Shown: positions 1 to 4,675 of the stretch, piece by piece
Layout: each line of letters starts with the position of its first letter
Position numbering within the stretch: position 1 is the stretch's first letter
DNA from: Alphaproteobacteria bacterium
Lineage (GTDB): Bacteria; Pseudomonadota; Alphaproteobacteria; Caulobacterales; Caulobacteraceae
Length of the DNA stretch: 5,916 nucleotides
Direction: 5' to 3'
NCBI GenBank assembly: GCA_018895795.1
Contig: JAHINZ010000022.1
Span: 1-5,916 of the forward strand
Made by a program: the position numbers and the translations under genes
Notes under the pieces: model-generated
What the model was told of the DNA's origin: nothing
What the model saw: only the letters and a program-made list of their open reading frames with translations
Databases searched by the model: none

Positions 1-51
1 CCGTCCGTTGAGAACGCCATTCCGGCGTGGGCGGAACGCCTGAACGCCTGA
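1..51 (+). CDS. C-terminal end of an unidentified protein (partial)
   Basis: The frame starting at base 1 reads 16 sense codons, PSVENAIPAWAERLNA, then a TGA stop at 49-51. Thirteen of the 16 codons end in G or C, matching the bias of the clear genes in this window. The other two plus-strand frames close sooner (frame 3 at base 9, frame 2 near 43), and frame 2 gives an arginine-rich, unlikely peptide. The start lies left of the window. The fragment is too short to assign a family, so no function is proposed. It ends 105 bp before the next gene, which has its own promoter candidate, so the two are probably separate units. Confidence 0.45.
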   Translation, partial: PSVENAIPAWAERLNA

Positions 52-63
52 CGCCCCCCCCGC

Positions 64-76
64 CCCTCGACGAGGG
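64..76. repeat. Small perfect inverted repeat in the spacer
   Basis: CCCTCG and CGAGGG flank a single central A, which as RNA would fold to a 5-bp stem with a GAC loop. It follows an 8-C run (54-61) and the stop of the upstream gene fragment. No T-tract follows, so a terminator role for that gene is possible but weakly supported. The left arm region (62-68) can also pair with GAGGGGC at 94-100. Confidence 0.3.
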
Positions 77-104
77 CCACGCGCCAGACCGTGGAGGGGC
101 ATTG

Positions 105-130
105 GGAACAAGGCGACCGGCTCCGCCGTT
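105..130 (+). promoter_or_regulatory. EcfG/SigT-type general stress promoter
   Basis: GGAAC at 105-109 and CGTT at 127-130 are separated by exactly 17 bp. This matches the -35/-10 pattern GGAAC-N16/17-CGTT known for the EcfG-family sigma factor of the alphaproteobacterial general stress response (SigT in Caulobacter). Transcription would start about 6-8 bases past CGTT, leaving a leader of roughly 20 bases before the ATG at 157, with the ribosome binding site inside it. The downstream product belongs to a general-stress protein family, which fits. The match is seen in the sequence; use by EcfG is inferred. Confidence 0.7.
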
Positions 131-145
131 GCCAGAACAAGACAC

Positions 146-150
146 GGAGA
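146..150 (+). promoter_or_regulatory. Ribosome binding site fixing the start at 157
   Basis: GGAGA lies 6 bases before the ATG at 157. It favours this start over the in-frame GTG at 91, which would place the stress promoter candidate inside the coding region. Confidence 0.75.
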
Positions 151-156
151 ACACCG

Positions 157-648
157 ATGACCAAACAAGCCGAAATCGAAGCCAAGTTCTGGAAGGCTCT
201 CAAGTCCGACCGCACCGCCATGCTGGGCTTGGTGGGCGTTGACGACGGGCGCTGTCAGCCCATGACCGCCCAGATCGAGGGTGACGCCGACCACGGACCG
301 ATCTGGTTCTTCTCGGCCAAGGACACGGATCTGGCGAAGGACCTGGGGTCAAGCCATCGCGGTGTGATCAATTTCGCCGCCAAGGGCCACGCGCTGTTCG
401 CGGCGGTCACCGGGACCCTGACGGCCGACAATGATCGCAGGGTCATCGATCGGCTGTGGAATCCCTTCATCGCGGCCTGGTATCAAGGCGGGAAGGACGA
501 TCCCAATCTGCAGCTTCTGCGGTTTGACGCCGAAAGCGCTCAAATCTGGCTGAACGAAACCAGCCTGCTGGCGGGCGTGAAGATCCTGTTGGGGTCTGAC
601 CCCAAGAAAGACCACGACGACAAGGTCGCCGTGGTCGCCCTGAAATAG
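157..648 (+). CDS. Pyridoxamine 5'-phosphate oxidase-like flavoprotein, general stress protein 26 family
   Basis: This 163-residue cytoplasmic protein (no signal peptide or membrane segment) resembles the COG3871 / Pyrid_ox_like group of FMN-binding split-barrel proteins. Visible family features are the N-terminal helix with FWKALKSDRTAMLGL (residues 11-25), the strand QPMTAQIEGD (34-43), GPIWFFSAKDTDLAKDL (47-63), the barrel strands around VINFAAKGHALFAAVTGTL (70-88), and the signature WNPFIAAWYQGGKDDP (101-116) followed by LLRFDAESAQIW (120-131). Length is normal for the family. Members bind flavin, but the physiological substrate is generally unknown, so a true PdxH role is not claimed; PdxH is longer. 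The ATG at 157 was chosen for its GGAGA site 6 bases upstream and for an EcfG-type promoter at 105-130. That promoter suggests induction under general stress. The gene is probably monocistronic, facing a convergent gene across a hairpin. Confidence 0.88.
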   Translation: MTKQAEIEAKFWKALKSDRTAMLGLVGVDDGRCQPMTAQIEGDADHGPIWFFSAKDTDLAKDLGSSHRGVINFAAKGHALFAAVTGTLTADNDRRVIDRLWNPFIAAWYQGGKDDPNLQLLRFDAESAQIWLNETSLLAGVKILLGSDPKKDHDDKVAVVALK

Positions 649-654
649 GCCAAA

Positions 655-679
655 GCCCGCGCCGCTGAGCGGCGCGGGC
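655..679. terminator. Strong hairpin between convergent genes, probable bidirectional terminator
   Basis: GCCCGCGCCGCT (655-666) and its exact complement AGCGGCGCGGGC (668-679) flank one G, giving a stem of about 10-11 bp after allowing for a minimal loop. It sits 6 bases after the stress-protein stop (646-648) and 7 bases past the stop of the convergent hydrolase gene (687-689), so it could serve both. On the minus strand it is followed by TTT only, and on the plus strand by no T-run. It is therefore intrinsic-like rather than a classical terminator, as is common in high-GC genomes. Confidence 0.7.
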
Positions 680-686
680 CTCGATC

Positions 687-1550
687 CTAGGCGAGGGCCC
701 GCTTGTAAAGCGCCAGAAGCTCCGCCCAGGCCTTTTCGGCGGCGGGTTCGTCATAGACCTGGCTGCCTTTCACGGTCCAGCCGTGGGCCGAGCCGGTATA
801 GACCTCGATCTTGCTGGGGCGCTTGGCGGCGTCGAGCGCGACCTTCAGCTTGTCCTTCACCGTTGGATCCTGCTTGTCATCATTATCGGCGATGGCGATC
901 AGATACTCGGCATGGCTCTCGGGCAGGGTCAGGTGGGGGCTGGTCGGTGCGTCGGTGACCAGTCCGCCGCCATGGAAACTGGCCACGGCGCCGACCCGGC
1001 TTGAAGCCGCGGCGGCGGTGCGGAACGCCAACGGTCCGCCCATGCAATAGCCCTGCGTGCCGGTCTTTTTCGTCTTGTCGGTCTGCGGCAGGTCGTCGAG
1101 GAAGGCGACATAGGCGACCGCGTCGCGATCGGTCCCCTCGGGCGTGACGCTGGCCCGCATGGGCGTGAGTTTGGCGCGATCATCCGGATTGGCGAAGTTG
1201 AAGGCGCCTTCCACGACGGGCGCGCGCTTGACGCGGTAATAGAGGTTGGGGACCAGGACCACATAGCCCTCGGCGGCCAAGCGGCGTCCCATGTCGCGGA
1301 ACACGGGCCTGAGGCTGATCACGTCGGGCCACACCAGCACGGCCGGCCAGGGGCCGGGGCCTTCGGGGTAGTACAGCGCGGCGTCCGAGACGCCGTCCGG
1401 AGTCTTGATCTCGACGTCCTTCTCCACGACCGGGGTCGAGGCGCGGGCCGCTCCGCCGAGGCCGGCGGCCAGAACGGTCATCAAACCAAAGGCGCGCCGG
1501 GAAACGGTGGGGTCGTGGATCAAGCCCTGGTGGATGTCGTCGTCGCACAT
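687..1550 (-). CDS. Dienelactone hydrolase family protein with Tat signal peptide
   Basis: This is a 287-residue alpha/beta hydrolase of the dienelactone hydrolase family. The N-terminus carries a twin-arginine motif, SRRAFG (residues 17-22), then a hydrophobic stretch (LMTVLAAGLGGAA, 23-35) and an A-R-A site (35-37), so export through Tat to the periplasm with cleavage after Ala37 is predicted. The mature part has the family's early strands (VEIKTPDG, 46-53; PAVLVWPDV, 69-77), the nucleophile elbow GYCMGG with Cys169 where classical hydrolases have Cys123, an acidic cluster ADNDD (221-225) for the triad Asp, and SAHGW with His256. Known members hydrolyse dienelactones or other small esters; the substrate here cannot be told. 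The start at 1550 is supported by GAGGA 6 bases upstream and by the signal peptide starting there. The frame stays open to 1751, but that extension runs into a tRNA. A promoter candidate lies at 1613-1640. Confidence 0.88.
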   Translation of the reverse strand: MCDDDIHQGLIHDPTVSRRAFGLMTVLAAGLGGAARASTPVVEKDVEIKTPDGVSDAALYYPEGPGPWPAVLVWPDVISLRPVFRDMGRRLAAEGYVVLVPNLYYRVKRAPVVEGAFNFANPDDRAKLTPMRASVTPEGTDRDAVAYVAFLDDLPQTDKTKKTGTQGYCMGGPLAFRTAAAASSRVGAVASFHGGGLVTDAPTSPHLTLPESHAEYLIAIADNDDKQDPTVKDKLKVALDAAKRPSKIEVYTGSAHGWTVKGSQVYDEPAAEKAWAELLALYKRALA

Positions 1551-1556
1551 GGCCGA

Positions 1557-1561
1557 TCCTC
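1557..1561 (-). promoter_or_regulatory. Ribosome binding site fixing the hydrolase start at 1550
   Basis: On the minus strand GAGGA lies 6 bases before the ATG at 1550-1548. It decides against longer starts in the open frame that continues upstream into tRNA-Val. Confidence 0.7.
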
Positions 1562-1612
1562 GCAATGGAATGGAAGATGACCAGTGTCGCCGCGAAAGCG
1601 CCAAGAGGGAAG

Positions 1613-1640
1613 GCTTAAGCCGACCCCGCCAGGCCGGCAA
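1613..1640 (-). promoter_or_regulatory. Candidate housekeeping promoter of the hydrolase gene
   Basis: On the minus strand TTGCCGG (1640-1634) is followed after 13 bp by GCTTAAGC (1620-1613). This resembles the Caulobacter housekeeping pattern TTGaCgS-N10-14-GCtAnAWC, with the -35 nearly complete and the -10 partly matched. Transcription would start about 55 bases before the ATG at 1550. The -10 lies in a perfect 10-base palindrome (1612-1621). The elements are visible; promoter activity is inferred. Confidence 0.4.
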
Positions 1641-1678
1641 AGCCAAACCGACGCCGCAACAAGGATGTTGGGAAAGTA

Positions 1679-1753
1679 TGGTGGATGCGACAGGGATTGA
1701 ACCTGTGACCCCCTCGGTGTGAACGAGGTGCTCTCCCGCTGAGCTACGCATCC
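1679..1753 (-). tRNA. tRNA-Val, anticodon CAC
   Basis: The minus strand folds as a complete 75-base cloverleaf. The acceptor stem is GGATGCG/CGCATCC, the D-stem GCTC/GAGC has a 7-base loop, and the anticodon stem CCTCG/CGAGG encloses the loop TTCACAC. The variable loop has five bases and the T-stem ACAGG/CCTGT encloses TTCAATC. The anticodon is CAC, reading the valine codon GUG, which is heavily used in high-GC genomes. The discriminator A and the terminal CCA (1681-1679) are encoded. The gene lies 49 bp downstream of gph on the same strand and has a promoter candidate at 1802-1830, so it may be transcribed alone or also by read-through from gph. Similarity to tRNA-Val(CAC) is by structure and anticodon; no search was run. 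Confidence 0.95.
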
Positions 1754-1801
1754 GCCGTGTGGGACCGAGCCGTTTCAGGACCGATCCGCGAGAGGGACGG
1801 G

Positions 1802-1830
1802 CCTATAGCCCGGCGTTTGGTCGGGGGCAA
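1802..1830 (-). promoter_or_regulatory. Candidate promoter of tRNA-Val, overlapping the gph 3' end
   Basis: On the minus strand TTGCCC (1830-1825) and TATAGG (1807-1802) are 17 bp apart. Read in the Caulobacter style, it is TTGCCCC-N14-GCTATAGG against TTGaCgS-N10-14-GCtAnAWC. The start point would be near 1795, giving a leader of about 40 bases before the tRNA 5' end at 1753. The gph stop codon (1805-1803) is inside the -10 box. A 5-bp inverted repeat, CGGGC/GCCCG (1798-1812), is centred on the same spot and might act on gph message ends. Confidence 0.5.
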
Positions 1831-2516
1831 GAGGCCAGCAGGTCGATACAGGCCTGGGGCACGTCTAAAAAGCTGTGGATGACCCGATCGCCGCCCAGGG
1901 TCTCCACCGGCTCCTCGGTATAGCCGAAGCTGACCATCAGGGCTGGGACCTTGGCGCGAACGGCCGCGAGGGCGTCATTGATGCTGTCGCCCACCATCAC
2001 CGCCCGGCGCGGGTCGCCGCCGACCGCGGCGATGGCGGCTAGAACGTGACTGGGATCGGGTTTGGCGGCGGGGGCGAGATCCGCGCCGATGACCGCGTCG
2101 AAAGCGTCGGTCAGGCTCAGCGCGTCGAGCAGGGCCACCGACAGGCGTGTCAGCTTGTTGGTGCAGACCACCAGCCGGGCGTCCGCCCTCCGCAGCGTGG
2201 CCAAGGTCTCGACCACTCCGGGAAACGGCGCGCTCTCGTGCGCGATACGATCCAGATAGACGGCGATGAATCGCTCGACCAGCTTGGGCGCGGTCAGGGC
2301 GTCCAGCGGCGCGCCGGCCGCGGCGAAACCGCGCTCCAGCAAGGCGCGGGCGCCGCGTCCGACCATCAGTCGCACGTCGGCGAAGGGCAGGGGCGGCAGG
2401 CCCTCCTGCGACAGGATCGCGTTGAGCGCGCCGACGAGGTCAGGCGCGGTGTCGACCAGGGTTCCGTCGAGGTCGAAGGCGATCGTGGCGCCATTCAGGG
2501 CTTGAAGCTCATGCAT
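1803..2516 (-). CDS. gph: Phosphoglycolate phosphatase (HAD superfamily)
   Basis: This 237-residue cytoplasmic enzyme should hydrolyse 2-phosphoglycolate to glycolate and phosphate, clearing a product of 3'-phosphoglycolate DNA-end repair or of oxygenase reactions. All four HAD motifs are visible. Motif I is DLDGTLVDTAPD, with nucleophile Asp15 and Asp17. Motif II is VVCTNK with Thr119. Motif III is Lys152 in AAKPDP. Motif IV is GDSIND with Asp177 and Asp181, the Mg2+ ligands. The helical cap between motifs I and II (about residues 22-95) and the TAPD sequence after motif I are typical of Gph. Length is normal. The ATG at 2516 has a weak GAAAGG site 8 bases upstream. The gene is divergent from glmU across 68 bp and lies upstream of tRNA-Val. 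Other HAD phosphatases, such as pyrophosphatase or sugar phosphatases, cannot be fully excluded without alignment. Confidence 0.88.
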   Translation of the reverse strand: MHELQALNGATIAFDLDGTLVDTAPDLVGALNAILSQEGLPPLPFADVRLMVGRGARALLERGFAAAGAPLDALTAPKLVERFIAVYLDRIAHESAPFPGVVETLATLRRADARLVVCTNKLTRLSVALLDALSLTDAFDAVIGADLAPAAKPDPSHVLAAIAAVGGDPRRAVMVGDSINDALAAVRAKVPALMVSFGYTEEPVETLGGDRVIHSFLDVPQACIDLLASCPRPNAGL

Positions 2517-2584
2517 TGATCTGGCCTTTCGGCTAAACGGCCGACTAATGCAACTTTGGTTCGCCCAAGAGAGTCGTCAGGACC
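2517..2584. promoter_or_regulatory. Divergent spacer between gph and glmU
   Basis: These 68 bp must hold at least part of the control for both genes unless promoters extend into coding sequence. A GCTAAA box (2532-2537) on the plus strand resembles a Caulobacter -10, but the nearest TTG element (2516-2518) is spaced too short (9 bp) for the usual pattern. A 5-bp inverted repeat, TCGGC/GCCGA (2529-2533 and 2540-2544), surrounds it. No confident promoter could be called in either direction. Confidence 0.4.
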
Positions 2585-3952
2585 ATGACCAGCCTCACTC
2601 CGATCCGTCCCCGCGCCGCCGTGATCCTCGCCGCCGGACAAGGCACGCGGATGAAGTCGCCGACGCCCAAGGTGCTGCACAGGATCGCCGGGCGGGCCTT
2701 GCTGGATCACGCCATCGACGCCGCGGAGGCGCTGGGCTGCGCACGGATCATCGTCGTGGTCGGAACCCATAGCCCGGCCGTCGGCGTCCACGCCCGCAAG
2801 CGGCTGGGTGACGCCTCGGTGGTCATCCAGGACCCGCCGCAGGGCACCGGCCACGCCGTGCTGGCGGCGCGCGAGGCTCTGGCCGACTTCGAGGGCGACG
2901 TGGTGGTGACCTTCGCCGATTGCCCGCTGCTGACCGCGCCGGTGATCACGCCGCTGTTCGATCTGCGCGCCTCGGGCGCCGACGTCGCGGTGTTGGGCTT
3001 CGAGGCGGCCGATCCCGGGGCCTATGGCCGCCTGATCCTCGCGCCCGGCCATGTGCTGCTGCGGATCGTCGAGGCCAAGGACGCCGACGACGCCGTCCGG
3101 CAGGTCAAGCACTGCAATTCGGGCGTGCTGGCCGCCGACCGGGCTCTATTGTTCGACATTTTGAGCCAGGTGGGCAACGACAACGCCAATGGCGAATACT
3201 ATCTGACCGACGTGGTCGGCATCGCCCATGGCCGTGAACTGTCCACCCGCGCGACCTTCGCGCCGGAGGCTTCGGTGCAGGGCGTCAATTCGCAGGCCGA
3301 ACTGGCCGCCGCCGAGGCGGTCTGGCAACGTCGACGTCGAAACGCCCTGATGGTCGAGGGCGTCACGATGCCGGCGCCCGATACCGTGCATCTGGCCTGG
3401 GACACCCGGATCGACGCCGGGGTCACCGTCGAGCCCTATGTGGTCTTCGGCCCGGGCGTCCGCGTCGCGACGGGCGCTGTGATCAAGGCCTTCAGCCATC
3501 TGGAGGGCGCGACGGTAGGCGGGGGCGCCCTGATCGGCCCCTATGCACGACTTCGGCCTGGCGCCGACATCGGAGCCGACGCCCACATCGGCAATTTCGT
3601 CGAGGTCAAGAAGGTCAAGGTCGGCGCGGGCGCGAAGGCCAACCACCTCAGCTATCTGGGCGACGGCACCGTGGGCGAAAAGGCCAATATCGGGGCCGGG
3701 ACGATCTTCTGTAACTATGACGGGTTCGACAAGTTCGAGACCCATGTCGGGGCGGGCGCCTTCATCGGCTCCAACAGCGCCCTGGTCGCGCCGGTGCGTA
3801 TCGGCGACCGGGCCATGACCGGCTCGGGCTCGGTGATCACCCGGGACGTCGAGGCGGGCGCCCTGGCCGTCTCCCGCGCGCCCCAGAGCGACAAACCCGG
3901 CTGGGCCGACAAGTTCCGCGCCCTCAAGCGGGCCAGAAAGGACAAGACATGA
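2585..3952 (+). CDS. glmU: Bifunctional GlmU: GlcN-1-P acetyltransferase / GlcNAc-1-P uridyltransferase
   Basis: GlmU makes UDP-GlcNAc, the precursor of peptidoglycan and lipid A, in two steps: acetylation of GlcN-1-P by the C-terminal domain, then uridylyl transfer from UTP by the N-terminal domain. The protein has 455 residues, close to E. coli GlmU (456). The N-terminal Rossmann-like domain shows LAAGQGTRM (15-23) and PKVLH (28-32), QGTGH (86-90), the metal-binding region FADCPLL with Asp112, and Asn235 in the VN motif. The C-terminal left-handed beta-helix starts near residue 258. It contains RLRPG (322-326), VEVKK (339-343), KANHLSYLGD with catalytic-type His354, NYDG (377-380), and GSNSALVAP (395-403). 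Both activities appear intact. The ATG at 2585 keeps only 14 residues before the nucleotide loop; its ribosome site is poor (AGGA just 2 bases away, AAGAGAG about 11 bases away). It is probably essential and heads the glmU-rpiA unit. Confidence 0.96.
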   Translation: MTSLTPIRPRAAVILAAGQGTRMKSPTPKVLHRIAGRALLDHAIDAAEALGCARIIVVVGTHSPAVGVHARKRLGDASVVIQDPPQGTGHAVLAAREALADFEGDVVVTFADCPLLTAPVITPLFDLRASGADVAVLGFEAADPGAYGRLILAPGHVLLRIVEAKDADDAVRQVKHCNSGVLAADRALLFDILSQVGNDNANGEYYLTDVVGIAHGRELSTRATFAPEASVQGVNSQAELAAAEAVWQRRRRNALMVEGVTMPAPDTVHLAWDTRIDAGVTVEPYVVFGPGVRVATGAVIKAFSHLEGATVGGGALIGPYARLRPGADIGADAHIGNFVEVKKVKVGAGAKANHLSYLGDGTVGEKANIGAGTIFCNYDGFDKFETHVGAGAFIGSNSALVAPVRIGDRAMTGSGSVITRDVEAGALAVSRAPQSDKPGWADKFRALKRARKDKT

Positions 3953-4629
3953 GCGCCGACGATCAAAAACGCCTCTCGGGAGAGGCCGCCGCCGAACTGG
4001 TCGAGGACGGCATGGTCGTGGGCTTGGGCACCGGCTCGACCGCCGCCTGGTTCGTGAAGGCCCTGGCCGCCCGCAAGCTCGACATCCGTGGTGTTCCGAC
4101 CTCCGACGCCACGGCCAATCTGGCGCGAGAGCTCGGCATCGCCCTGGCCGCCTTGGACGACGTCAAGGCGCTGGACCTCACGGTCGACGGCGCCGACGAG
4201 ATCGGCCCCGGCCTCAGCTTGATCAAGGGCGGCGGGGCGGCCTTGCTGCGCGAGAAGCTGGTATGGGAGGCTTCCAAGCGCTGCGTGGTCATCGCCGACG
4301 CCGCCAAGCATGTGAAGGTGCTGGGCAAGTTTCCGCTGCCGATCGAGGTCGTGCGCTTTGGCCACGTCCACACCGGTCAGCGCCTGGCCGATATCGCCGC
4401 CGAGTTTGATCTGCCGCCGCCTCGCCTGCGCATGGCCGATCGCGGCGTGGTGGTCACCGATGGCGGCAACCTGATCTACGACATGGCCTCGGGCCGCATC
4501 GACGAGCCGGCCGGCCTGGCCTCGGCCCTGAAGGCCGTGACGGGCGTTGTCGATCATGGCCTGTTTCTGGACCTGGCCGACGAGGCCTTGCTGGGCACGG
4601 ACAATGGCGTGGTGCGCCTGACGCCGTGA
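3949..4629 (+). CDS. rpiA: Ribose-5-phosphate isomerase A
   Basis: This 226-residue cytoplasmic enzyme interconverts ribose-5-phosphate and ribulose-5-phosphate in the non-oxidative pentose phosphate pathway, supplying ribose for nucleotides. The RpiA hallmarks are present in order. They are the phosphate loop GLGTGST (25-31), DGADEI with Asp80 and Asp83, KGGGAALLREK with Lys93 and the general-base-type Glu102, and the C-terminal DHGLFLDL (202-209). Length is near the usual 219-230. Its ATG overlaps the glmU stop in an ATGA arrangement (3949-3952). A ribosome site, AAAGGA (3937-3942), lies inside the glmU end 6 bases before the start, so cotranscription and translational coupling with glmU are likely. 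The gor gene follows after 46 bp on the same strand. No abnormality is seen. Confidence 0.96.
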   Translation: MSADDQKRLSGEAAAELVEDGMVVGLGTGSTAAWFVKALAARKLDIRGVPTSDATANLARELGIALAALDDVKALDLTVDGADEIGPGLSLIKGGGAALLREKLVWEASKRCVVIADAAKHVKVLGKFPLPIEVVRFGHVHTGQRLADIAAEFDLPPPRLRMADRGVVVTDGGNLIYDMASGRIDEPAGLASALKAVTGVVDHGLFLDLADEALLGTDNGVVRLTP

Positions 4630-4665
4630 GTTCCTAGATAGAGCGCAACATTCCCTCGCTTCACT

Positions 4666-4669
4666 GGAG
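4666..4669 (+). promoter_or_regulatory. Ribosome binding site of gor
   Basis: GGAG is placed 6 bases before the ATG at 4676 in the 46-bp rpiA-gor spacer. No terminator hairpin is visible in that spacer, so read-through from rpiA is likely; a separate promoter could not be identified. Confidence 0.65.
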
Positions 4670-4675
4670 CCTTCG

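Noticed and set aside
91..156. GTG start at 91 for the stress flavoprotein
   Set aside because: The extra 22 residues have no family character, the span holds the EcfG promoter candidate, and a good ribosome site precedes the ATG at 157.
687..1751. 354-residue version of the hydrolase
   Set aside because: Its first 67 residues come from tRNA-Val and the spacer; the GAGGA site and Tat signal place the real start at 1550.
1679..1753. Phage or island attachment site at tRNA-Val
   Set aside because: No integrase, no duplicated tRNA 3' end in the window and no composition change were seen; the tRNA is flanked by ordinary chromosomal genes.
2046..2519. Plus-strand frame opposite gph
   Set aside because: It is the antisense shadow of gph; the HAD motifs are all on the minus strand and the shadow product is G/R/Q-rich with no domain.
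2495..3112. Minus-strand 205-codon frame opposite glmU, and similar frames at 3146-3745 and 3715-4557
   Set aside because: They lie antisense to GlmU and RpiA coding sequence with intact motifs, have low-complexity composition, and show no independent start signals worth noting.
4618..4640. CTGACGC followed by CCTAGATA as a gor promoter
   Set aside because: Both boxes resemble the Caulobacter housekeeping elements, but only 8 bp separate them, shorter than the 10-14 bp usual for that pattern, so it was not called.
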